From Rhodococcus sp. KRD162 (lineage in GTDB: Bacteria > Actinomycetota > Actinomycetes > Mycobacteriales > Mycobacteriaceae), in NCBI RefSeq assembly GCF_017168335.1, contig NZ_JABFAU010000003.1, forward strand, positions 771,561-835,560: DNA of 64,000 nt, written 5' to 3'. Both the position numbers and the translations under genes were made by a program. Under the pieces are notes generated by a model. It did not search any database and had not been told where the DNA came from. It saw only the letters and a list, made by a program, of their open reading frames with translations. This document shows, in pieces, positions 19,471 to 28,458 of the stretch (position 1 is the stretch's first letter; every line of letters begins with the position of its first letter).

Positions 19471-20127
19471 GTGCCGATCACCGTTGTCGTCGTGGACGAC
19501 CAGGAACTGATGCGCATGGGGCTGAACATGGTGCTCGAAGCCCAGGACGACATCGAGGTGGTGGGGGAGGCATCCGATGGTGCCGGTGCCATCGAGGCTG
19601 TGGCCGGTCTGGCACCGGAGGTGGTGCTGATGGACGTCCGCATGCCCGGGATGGACGGCGTTTCGGCGACCCGTGCGATCACCGAATCCGGCTCCACCGC
19701 GCGGGTTCTGGTGATGACCACCTTCGACCTCGACGAGCACGTGCTCGGAGCACTGCGCGCGGGTGCCAGTGGCTTTCTGCTCAAAGACACGCCACCGGAT
19801 GATTTGGTCTCGGCCATCCGAAGCGTGGCTGCGGGCGATGCCGTCGTGTCGCCGAAGGTCACCAAGCGGTTGCTCTCGCGGTTCGTCGCCCAGTCCGTAC
19901 CGACCACCGATGTTTCGGTTTTCGACGCACTCACCGGACGTGAGCGGGAGGTGCTGGTGCATTTGGCGACCGGCATGTCCAACGTCGAGATCGCGTCGGC
20001 GCTACACCTGTCCGAGGCGACGGTGAAGACACACGTCGGACGGATTCTGACGAAACTGAACGTACGCGACCGAGTACAGGCCGTCGTGTTGGCGTACGAG
20101 ACCGGCCTCGTACGCCCGGGTTCCTGA
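19471..20127 (+). CDS. NarL/LuxR-family response regulator
   Basis: 218 residues starting with GTG. The receiver domain has VVVDDQELMRMG, the phospho-accepting Asp at about residue 55 in VLMDVRMPGMDG, a Thr in VLVMTTFD and the Lys in FLLKDTPP. The C-terminal LuxR helix-turn-helix is LTGREREVLVHLATGMSNVE followed by LHLSEATVKTHVGRILTKLN. It acts as a DNA-binding transcription factor phosphorylated by the upstream kinase. Targets are unknown; the divergent TSUP-TldD operon and the following fxsA are obvious candidates by position only. Confidence 0.94.
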   Translation: MPITVVVVDDQELMRMGLNMVLEAQDDIEVVGEASDGAGAIEAVAGLAPEVVLMDVRMPGMDGVSATRAITESGSTARVLVMTTFDLDEHVLGALRAGASGFLLKDTPPDDLVSAIRSVAAGDAVVSPKVTKRLLSRFVAQSVPTTDVSVFDALTGREREVLVHLATGMSNVEIASALHLSEATVKTHVGRILTKLNVRDRVQAVVLAYETGLVRPGS

Positions 20128-20208
20128 GAATTTCCCGGCAAACGGGGCATTGCGGGAGCGATTTCGACGGCCCGAGCGTTGTACGGGTCAAGCGAAGAAA
20201 GGACCGCC

Positions 20209-20745
20209 ATGCTCGCACTGTTCGTTGTCTATGTCGTCATCGAGGTCGCCGCACTCGTCGCCGTCGGTAGCGCTGTGGGGGTGTTGTGGACGGTACTGCT
20301 GCTGATCGGCGGGTCGCTGATCGGATCCTTGCTGGTGCGCTCGCAAGGCAGGCGCGTACTGGACGGTCTGCGTAGTGCATCACGGGGGGAGCGGCCGACC
20401 GGCGGCGCGGTGGCGGACGGAGCACTGTTCGCGGCGGGCTCGGTCGCCATGTTCGTGCCGGGGCTGGTGACCACCGCGATCGGCTTGCTGCTGTTGATCC
20501 CGCCGACCAGGTGGCTGTTGCGACCCGCGGTCATGTGGGCTGCGGCACGCTGGTTGCCTCAGGTTTCGACCGCGACACGCCGCATGCGCCCCACCGTCAT
20601 CGACGGTGAGGTCCTCGACGACCACCAGGATGTGGGCCATCGCGCGTCGAGTACTGCCGATTCGGCACTGGTTCTCGAAGGACAAGTGATCGAAGCCGAC
20701 CGGTTCGATCGCACGGAAGGGGATTTCCGGAAGCCGCACCGGTAG
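20209..20745 (+). CDS. fxsA: FxsA-family membrane protein
   Basis: 178 residues. The FxsA core (about 1-120) has an N-terminal membrane helix and LLLIGGSLIGSLLVRSQGRR. A segment GGAVADGALFAAGSVAMFVP and LLLIPPTRWLLRP follow. The polar tail of about 60 residues is cytoplasmic. FxsA is named for protecting against exclusion of phage T7 in E. coli; the actinobacterial role is unknown. I chose the ATG at 20209 because AAGAAAGGA precedes it at normal distance. In M. tuberculosis the homologue Rv2053c also lies close to the lnt/ppm1 gene. Confidence 0.88.
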   Translation: MLALFVVYVVIEVAALVAVGSAVGVLWTVLLLIGGSLIGSLLVRSQGRRVLDGLRSASRGERPTGGAVADGALFAAGSVAMFVPGLVTTAIGLLLLIPPTRWLLRPAVMWAAARWLPQVSTATRRMRPTVIDGEVLDDHQDVGHRASSTADSALVLEGQVIEADRFDRTEGDFRKPHR

Positions 20746-20762
20746 GGGCACACTGGTTCTTC

Positions 20763-22358
20763 GTGACCACCGAATTGTTCTGCGGCGGACGGATCTACAG
20801 CCCGACGGCCTCCGATGCCACCGCCATGGCCGTGACCGACGGAGTCGTCAGTTGGATCGGCGAGGATCGCACGGGCCGCGCACTTCATCCGGGGGTGACG
20901 GTGACGGACCTGGGCGGTTCCTTCGTCGCACCGGCCTTCGTCGACACACACGTGCACCTCACCGATCTGGGGCTGTCGCTGATCGGATTGGATCTGTCGC
21001 ATTGCCGATCTCTCGGCGAGTGCATGCGCGAGCTCACCCAGCACGCGCTGTCCTCTTCGGACGCGCTCGTGTGGGGGCACGGCTGGGATGATGCGGCTTG
21101 GCCCGAACACCGCGCACCGTCGACGGCCGATCTGGACGCAGCCGCGCCGGGACGGCCGGTGTACCTGGCTCGGGTCGATTCGCATTCGGCAGCCGTGTCG
21201 ACTCCACTTCGGGCGGTCGCGCCGGCTATCGAAACCAGCACTGGATTCTCGGCCCAATCGCCTCTCACCGCTGCAGCTCACCACGTTGCACGGCTGACCG
21301 CCCGGTCGATGATCACCGCCGACACCCGGCGACGCGCCCGATCTGCAGCGCTGGACCATGCGGCGGCGCATGGAATCGTTGCCGTGCACGAGTGCGCGGG
21401 CCCGATCGTGTCGGGACTCGACGACTTCCGCGCGGTGATGGAGTCCGATCACGGAGTCGAAGTACGCGGTTACTGGGGCGAAGTGGTCGACACGGCCGAG
21501 CGGGCGCGGCAGCTGCTCGCCGATACCGGTGCCCACGGTTTGGCCGGCGACATCTTCGTGGACGGATCGTTCGGATCACGGACTGCATGGTTGTCCTCGC
21601 CATACGCGGACAGCCCCGGATCTGGAGTGTCCTACGAGGACGTCGATGCACTGACAGCGCACATCTCGGCTTGTACCGCAGTCGGCGTTCAAGCCGGATT
21701 CCACGTCATCGGCGACGCCGCCGTCACGGCCGCCGTCACGGCTTTCTCGCGTGTGGTCGCCGAATGGGGAACGCCCGCCGTTGCTGCCTGCGGGCACCGG
21801 CTCGAACATCTGTCGATGGTCACACCGGAGCAGGCCGACCTGTTGTCCTCGTGGGGCGTGATCGCCAGTGTGCAGCCGATGTTCGATGCGGTCTGGGGCG
21901 GTTCGGACGGACTGTACGCAGAGCGTCTGGGCGGCGAACGCGCAGCCGCCCTGCATCCGCTCGCCCGATTGGCGTCCGCGGGGGTTTCACTCGCCTTCGG
22001 TTCGGACGCGCCGGTCACTCGTCTCGACCCGTGGGCGACGACGAGAGCGGCCGTGAACCACAAGACGCCCGGCAGCGCGGTCTCGCCTCGGGCCGCCTTC
22101 GCGGCCGCGACTCGTGGAGCGTGGCGCGCAGGCGGAGTCCGAGACGGACTGGCCGGCACTCTGGTGCCGGGCGCTCCGGCCTCGTTCGCGGTGTGGGATG
22201 TCGACGAACTCGTCGTACGAGCTCCGAAGGACAGCGTTCAACGATGGTCGACGGATCCGCGGGCGCGAGTATCACCGCTGCCCAGCCTCGACGAGTCGTC
22301 CGAGAGCCCGCGGTGCTCGTTGACCGTGCATCGCGGGCAGGTCATTCATGAGCAGTGA
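20763..22358 (+). CDS. YtcJ-like amidohydrolase
   Basis: 531 residues, GTG start 17 bp after fxsA. The amidohydrolase-fold metal motif is FVDTHVHLTDLG (HxH). Later family elements are EVVDTAERARQLLADTGAHG, FVDGSFGSRTAWLSSPYADS, GFHVIGDAAV with a ligand His, CGHRLEHLSMV with another, and LAFGSDAPVTRLDPW with the catalytic Asp. The YtcJ/Amidohydro_3 layout fits. Substrate unknown: members hydrolyse formamides, N-acyl groups or related C-N bonds. The stop overlaps the lnt start by 11 bp, so the two are coupled. Confidence 0.88.
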   Translation: MTTELFCGGRIYSPTASDATAMAVTDGVVSWIGEDRTGRALHPGVTVTDLGGSFVAPAFVDTHVHLTDLGLSLIGLDLSHCRSLGECMRELTQHALSSSDALVWGHGWDDAAWPEHRAPSTADLDAAAPGRPVYLARVDSHSAAVSTPLRAVAPAIETSTGFSAQSPLTAAAHHVARLTARSMITADTRRRARSAALDHAAAHGIVAVHECAGPIVSGLDDFRAVMESDHGVEVRGYWGEVVDTAERARQLLADTGAHGLAGDIFVDGSFGSRTAWLSSPYADSPGSGVSYEDVDALTAHISACTAVGVQAGFHVIGDAAVTAAVTAFSRVVAEWGTPAVAACGHRLEHLSMVTPEQADLLSSWGVIASVQPMFDAVWGGSDGLYAERLGGERAAALHPLARLASAGVSLAFGSDAPVTRLDPWATTRAAVNHKTPGSAVSPRAAFAAATRGAWRAGGVRDGLAGTLVPGAPASFAVWDVDELVVRAPKDSVQRWSTDPRARVSPLPSLDESSESPRCSLTVHRGQVIHEQ

Positions 22359-23937
22359 TGTCGTTTCGGCACCGGAGAAGTCCCGCACGCGGGGCGGGCG
22401 GCTGCGCGGGGCAGCAGTGTCGACTCTTGCGTCCGTGCTGGCCGGTGCGCTGATTTTTGCCAGTTTCCCTCCTCGAACGCTGTGGTTTCTGGCACCGCTC
22501 GGTATTGCTGTGCTCGCGGCGGTGTTGACCGGCTTCGGCGGCAGGAGATCGGTGTCGCTGAAGGCAGGGTTCGGCTACGGATATGCCGCCGGGCTCGGCT
22601 TCTTCGTTCCACTGCTCCCGTGGATCGGTGTGTACGTGGGGCCGATGCCCTGGTTGGCCCTGGCCGCCGCCGAGTCCGTGTTCGTCGGGCTGTTCGGGGT
22701 CCTCGGGGTGCTCACGGCGCGTAGTTCATGGTGGCCGCTGTCGATGGCGCTGGTGTGGAGCCTGACCGAGTGGTTGAGGTCGAGTGTCCCTTTCGGGGGC
22801 TTTCCCTGGGGGCGATTGGCCTTCGGCCAACCCGAAGGGTGGCTGCTGCCGCTGGCGAGTATCGGCGGTGCACCCCTGCTCAGCTTCGGGGTGGCGCTGA
22901 CCGGAACAGGGCTCGCCGCGCTGGCTCTGGCGAGTATGCGGCGGGGCGGCCTACGAGCATTCCTCGGTCCTGTCGCCGCGGCGGCCGCGGCGTCGATCGT
23001 GGCGTTGGCTGTACTGCCGACTCTGCCCACCAACGACGCGGCGGACGGCGAACGAATGGTGACGGTTGCTGCGGTGCAGGGAAGCGTTCCTCGGCTCGGC
23101 CTGGATTTCAATGCACAGCGCAGAGCAGTTCTGGACAATCACGTGCGGGAGACACTGGCGCTGGCCGCCGACGTCGATGCCGGCAGGCAACCTGCTCCGG
23201 ATCTCGTCGTGTGGCCTGAGAACGCGTCGGATATCGACCCTTTGAGGAACGCTGACGCTGCGACTTTGATCACACAGGCCTCGGTCGCTGTCGGCGCGCC
23301 GATCCTGGTCGGAACGGTTTTGGTCAATAAGGACGGCACCAACTCGAATTCCGTGATTGCGTGGAACGGCACGGACGGCCCCGGCGAGCGGCACGACAAG
23401 AAAATTATTCAACCGTTCGGCGAATACTTGCCGTACCGAAGTTTCTTTCGGTTGTTCTCCGAGTACGCCGACCGTGCCGGACATTTCGTGCCCGGCAGTG
23501 GAAACGGTGTGGTGCATGCCGCCGGAATAGCCACGGGTATAGCGACGTGTTACGAGGTGGCTTTCGATCGGGCCCTCGAAGAATCGGTGACCTCGGGAGC
23601 AGAGTTGATTGCCATCCCCACCAATAACGCGACTTTCGGCGACACCGACATGACCTACCAGCAACTTGCGATGTCCAGGGTACGGGCTGTGGAACACGGG
23701 AGGACTGTCGTGGTGGCCGCAACGAGTGGCGTGAGCGCCATCGTCGGTCCCGACGGTACGGTCCTGCAGCAGACGCCTCTGTTCACCCCTGATGTCCTGG
23801 TATCGAGTGTAGAGCTGCGTCGAACGCAGACGGTGGCCACTCGGCTCGGATTCGGATCCGAGCTCGCACTGTGCCTCGCAGCGATCGTCGGGCTCGGCTC
23901 GTCGCTGCTCGCGAGGAGGCACCGGGAGGCCGGCTGA
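22348..23937 (+). CDS. lnt: apolipoprotein N-acyltransferase
   Basis: Lnt adds the third acyl chain to the N-terminal Cys of lipoproteins in the membrane. 529 residues: about six to seven membrane helices in the first ~230 residues, a carbon-nitrogen-hydrolase domain (about 235-490) and a last helix. The catalytic triad is visible: Glu in LVVWPENASD, Lys in RHDKKIIQPFGEYLPYRS and Cys in GIATCYEVAFDR. In M. tuberculosis the homologue is the N-terminal half of Ppm1 (Rv2051c), fused to a polyprenol-phosphate mannosyltransferase. Here the protein ends after Lnt and no mannosyltransferase follows; the NRPS island begins instead. Confidence 0.94.
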   Translation: MSSDVVSAPEKSRTRGGRLRGAAVSTLASVLAGALIFASFPPRTLWFLAPLGIAVLAAVLTGFGGRRSVSLKAGFGYGYAAGLGFFVPLLPWIGVYVGPMPWLALAAAESVFVGLFGVLGVLTARSSWWPLSMALVWSLTEWLRSSVPFGGFPWGRLAFGQPEGWLLPLASIGGAPLLSFGVALTGTGLAALALASMRRGGLRAFLGPVAAAAAASIVALAVLPTLPTNDAADGERMVTVAAVQGSVPRLGLDFNAQRRAVLDNHVRETLALAADVDAGRQPAPDLVVWPENASDIDPLRNADAATLITQASVAVGAPILVGTVLVNKDGTNSNSVIAWNGTDGPGERHDKKIIQPFGEYLPYRSFFRLFSEYADRAGHFVPGSGNGVVHAAGIATGIATCYEVAFDRALEESVTSGAELIAIPTNNATFGDTDMTYQQLAMSRVRAVEHGRTVVVAATSGVSAIVGPDGTVLQQTPLFTPDVLVSSVELRRTQTVATRLGFGSELALCLAAIVGLGSSLLARRHREAG

Positions 23938-24609
23938 ACAATCGCGACGTCGGAATCGACGCAGTATTCCGATCTTCCAGTCGGTAATTGTCGATGGCGG
24001 GACGATCATTCGAAATTCGGTTGTCGTTCATTCGATCGAATAGCGCATGCTCGACTGGCGCACACGGTCACTGCTGTAACAGGCTGGAGCTGGAGTCCGA
24101 TGCTTCTTATGACTACTGCACAAAAGACTCGACCCAATGTTGTATCTTTGTAAGCCGCTGGACGTGTCGGATCTCGGAATTCGGGTGTGGTTTCAGTGGG
24201 TGGCGGGCGCAGAGCAGCGCCTGCACGTGGTTGTGGGATCGACGTATCGGCCCGACATTCGTGTTCGGGCCGCTTACCTGGCCGGGGAGGAAAGCTCGTG
24301 TCGCAGACGACGGTAAAATCGCACACCGACACCCTGTTGTTCCACGAACCGAAAGTTCGATACAGGCGGTAAAACCAGGGCGCGTACCGGTTTCAATCCG
24401 GTCGACAGCGCGCGACGAATGAATACGAGCCCTGTCAAGCCCTCGAGCGTGTGAATCGACACGAACGTAGATCAGAACGGAAGCCAGAATTGCTCAATCG
24501 CGCGCACAAGCAGCCGCGGCTCGACACCCCGAACGGGACCGTGAGTTCCGAGTCGATCGACGCGACGTCGACCTTCGTAGGCATGACCGTGCCGTCGAAG
24601 GGTAAGTGA
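23938..24609 (+). other. 672-bp non-coding region before the NRPS gene
   Basis: No convincing gene is visible; open frames here are short and of atypical composition. The region has more A/T-rich patches than the flanks and must hold the NRPS promoter and leader. It ends with GAAGGG about seven bases before the NRPS ATG. A perfect 8-bp inverted repeat lies at 24248-24272. I could not assign a promoter with confidence. Confidence 0.6.
24248..24272. repeat. 8-bp inverted repeat in the NRPS leader
   Basis: CGGCCCGA (24248-24255) and TCGGGCCG (24265-24272) are perfect reverse complements around a 9-nt spacer. No T-tract follows, so it could be an operator or leader hairpin rather than a standard terminator. 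It lies about 340 bp before the NRPS start codon. Confidence 0.5.
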
Positions 24610-27600
24610 ATGCGCGCAGCAATCACCGGCGGTTCTCAGACGCCCCCGTCCGGCACTGGCTTCGAAGACGGCTTCCCCCTGTCATCCGCGCAACGCGGTA
24701 TGTGGTTCGCGCAGCAACTCGCCCCTGATGTGGCGGTCTGCATCGCCCAGTACGTGGATCTGCGCGGCAGCCTAGACATAGCGCTCCTGCAGCAAGCGTC
24801 GGCACAGGCCGGCCACGAGTTCCAATCCGCTTACCTGCGACTGGCCGAAATCGACGGCGAAGCGATTCAGCTGGTCGATCACTCCATCGACCAGTCCGTG
24901 CACTACCTGGACCTGCGCGGCGAAGACGATCCGATGACCGCGGCACTGCAGTGGATCGACCACAACTACGTGCAGCCGGTCGACATGGAAAACGACACGC
25001 TGACCGAGAGCTGGATCATTCAGGTCGAGGACGAGCGGAACCTCTGGTACAGCAAGATCCACCACGTCGCGCTCGACGGCTACGGTGCCATGACACTCGT
25101 CAACCGGACGGCGGAGCTCTACACGGCCGCCATCGAGCACACCGAACCCGCGCCCAACAAGGCAGCCGAACTGCGCCGACTGTACGAGCTCGATCAGGAA
25201 TATCGTGCGTCGACGCGGTTCGAGGCGGACAAGAAGTACTGGGTCGACCGCGCCTCGGACATCGAAGATGGGGCATCTCTGTCGAACACGGACGGTCGCA
25301 CGATCGCCGCCAGCAAGTTGCGCAGTATTGCTCTCCCCACGGACGTGGTCACCGCACTCGAAAGTTCGGACGCGACCAAGGGTGGCACTGCCGCCGCCGT
25401 TTTCATCGCCGCATTCGGCTGCTATCTGTCCCGCATGACCGGGCGAGAAGACGTACTGGTCAACATTCCGGTATCCGCTCGCACCACTGCGCTGCTCAGG
25501 CGGTCCGGCGGGATGCTCGTCAACGTCGCACCGATTCCGATTCATGTGTCCGAGGACGCCACCGTAGGCCAGCTGGTGCAGCAGGTACAGCTCGAGCTGA
25601 TGGGTGCACTTCGGCACCAGCGCTTCAGTATCGAGGACATCAGGCGCGAGCTGTCGGCCTCGGGGAGCGACAAGCAACTCGCCGGCCCAATGGTCAACAT
25701 GATGCTGTTCCACCAGCAGATCACACTGGGCTCGATCGTCGGTGAATTCAACATCGTGACCTCGGGACCGGTCGAGGACTTGCTGGTCAACGTCTACCAG
25801 AGTGGTTCTCCGGCAAGGACTTTCGTAGACTTCCGAGCAAACCCGAATCGCTACGACGACGACGATCTCACGGCCCATCACGCCAATTTCGTCGACATGG
25901 CCGAAGCCTTCATCGCAGCCGGGACGGACGTCGTAGTCGGCGACGTGCACCCGGACAGCGCGCGCGAAGGTGAGCGACGTCGCCGCGCTGCCGCTCAGCT
26001 CGCCTACTGGACCGATCGCCTGGCCGACTCTCCGGACCTACTCGATCTTCCCACCGACCGGCCGCGGCCCGCACGTATCGGTCACGTTCGTGCATCGCAC
26101 GAGATCACCGTCGAATCCGCCTCCTGGGCTGCCCTGGAGCGGCTGGCGACCGACAGGGCCACCACTCGGTTCGTGGTGTTCGAATCCGTTCTGGCCGTAC
26201 TACTTTCGCGACTGGCGACCACCGATGATGTGTCCATCGCTGTGCCTACCGGCACCGGAGGCACCGTCGTCCTGCGGACCAACCCCAACCCGCAGCAGTC
26301 GTTCTCCGACTTCATCGATGTGTCGACCGCGGAGTTCGACGCATCCCTGGCACACAGTGACGTGACGTTCGAAGAAGTTGTCACAGCGCTCGGCCTGGCC
26401 CGGTCCGAGTCCCACAGTCCGCTGGCTCAGGTTGCGCTCCGATTCGGTGCTGCCGAATTGCCGCGTGACGGAGTCGAAATGGACCTCGTCGTCACCGTCG
26501 ACGAATCCGACACGATCTCTGTCGCTTTCGATTACGCCACGGAACTGTTCGACGCCTCCGGCATCGCTCAGTTCGGCCGCCGCATCGTGCGAGTTCTCGA
26601 TGCATTCCTCGACGAGCCGGGTCTGCTGATCGGCGACGTGGACCTGCTGTCCACCGCAGAACGTGCGCGACTTGCTCCGGTTCGTGGTCCGCGGTCTGTT
26701 GCGGGTGTGGTGTTGCCGGAGTTGTTGGCTGGTGCGGTGGGTGTTGCCGGTGCTGGTGGTGTTGCGGTGGTTTCTGGTTCTCGGGTGCTTTCGTATGGTG
26801 AGTTGGATGCGGCGTCGTCGCGGTTGGCGCGGATGTTGATGTCGGGTGGTGTGGGTCCGGGGTCGTTTGTGGCGTTGGCGTTGCCGCGGTCGGTGGAGTC
26901 TGTGGTTGCGGTGTGGGCGGTGGCGAAGGCCGGTGGTGCGTTCTTGCCGGTGGATCCGAGTTATCCGGTGGATCGGATCGAGCACATGTTGGTCGATTCG
27001 GGTGCTGTGGTGGGTGTGACGTTGGGTGCGCATTCGGATGCGGTGTCGGGTGTCGGTGGGGTGTCGTGGGTGGTGCTCGATGATCCGGATGTTGTGGCGG
27101 ATTTGGCTTTTCGGTCTTCTGCTCCGGTGTTGGATGCGGAGCGTTCGGGGGTGTTGCGTCTCGATGATGCGGCGTATCTGATTTATACGTCGGGGTCGAC
27201 CGGTGTGCCCAAGGGTGTGGTGGTCACTCATCGTGGTGTGGGGAACTTGGCTGCTGAGGAGCGGGTGCGGTTCGGTGTGGGTCCGTCGTCTCGGGTGTTG
27301 GCGTTTGCGTCGCCGAGTTTCGATGCGTCGATTCTCGAGTTCGTGTTGGCGTTCTCGGGTGGGTCGACGATGGTGATTGCTCCGCCGTTGGTGTTCGGTG
27401 GGGTGGAGTTGGCGTCGTTGCTTGCTGCTGAGCGGGTGACGCATGCGTTCGTGACTCCTGCGGCGTTGGCGTCGGTGGATCCGGTGGGTTTGGAGTCGGT
27501 GGAGGTTGTTGCTACCGGTGGTGATGTGTGTGCGCCGGAGTTGGTGGCGAGGTGGGCTCCTGGTCGTCGGATGTTCAATGCGTACGGTCCGACGGAGGCG

Positions 27601-28458
27601 ACGATTTTCTCGTCGATTTCGTCGGCGTTGGTGGTGGGGGAGTCGGTCGATATCGGTTCGCCGACGATCGGTTTCGCTGAGGTGGTGTTGGATGCGCGGT
27701 TGAATCCGGTGCCTGTGGGTGTGGTGGGTGAGTTGTATCTGGCGGGTCCGGCGTTGGCGCGTGGTTATCATGCGCGGTTGGGTTTGACGGCGGAGCGGTT
27801 CGTGGCCAATCCGTTCGGTGGTGCGGGTTCGCGGATGTATCGCACCGGTGATGTGGTGCGGTGGAATTCCTCGGGTGCGTTGGAGTATGTGGGGCGTAGC
27901 GACTTCCAGGTGAAGGTGCGTGGTTTCCGGATCGAGTTGGGTGAGATCGATTCGGTGTTGGCCGGTGTGTCGGGTGTCGATTTCGTGGTCACTGTCGGTC
28001 GTGACAATCAGGCCGGTTCGACGGTGTTGGTCTCGTATGTGTTGCCGGTTGCTGGTAGCAGTGTGGATGCGGCGGCGTTGCGTGAGCATGCCGGTTCGGT
28101 GTTGCCGGCGCACATGGTGCCCTCGGCAGTGGTGATGCTCGAGTCGATTCCGTTGACTCCTGCAGGCAAACTCGACCGACGCGCACTACCCGAACCTGAG
28201 CTCGGCTCACAGAGTACGTTCGAGGCTGCCCAGACGGAGTACGAGTACGCGGTCGCGGCAGTCTTCTGCGACGTTCTCGACGTCGAACGAGTCGGCGTCA
28301 CCGACAGCTTCTTCGATCTCGGCGGAAACTCCCTCGTGGCAACACGTTTGGTAGCGCGGGTCAATTCTGCGCTCGGGACGGATCTGAAGGTCCTCGACCT
28401 GTTCGAGGCGTCGACGGTTCGCAGTCTTGCCGAACGCGCGGAGGCCAAGGGTGCGTCA
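24610..28458 (+). other. NRPS module 1: starter C, C remnant, A (X), PCP
   Basis: Residues 1-1283. A starter-type C domain (about 20-450) has [15 protein letters not shown] and an intact HHVALDG at about 151-157. Residues about 460-690 match only the C-terminal half of an LCL domain ([20 protein letters not shown] onward) and have no HHxxxDG. The A domain follows (about 688-1197). Its code reads D-A-L-F-A-G-A-I-F-K, not one I can match to a standard residue; an aromatic or bulky hydrophobic is my best guess. PCP1 has [13 protein letters not shown]. Confidence 0.8.

Noticed and set aside
23988..24422. A possible 144-codon gene in the NRPS leader
   Set aside because: Cys/Ser/Arg-rich, no Shine-Dalgarno, no recognisable features; composition is non-coding.
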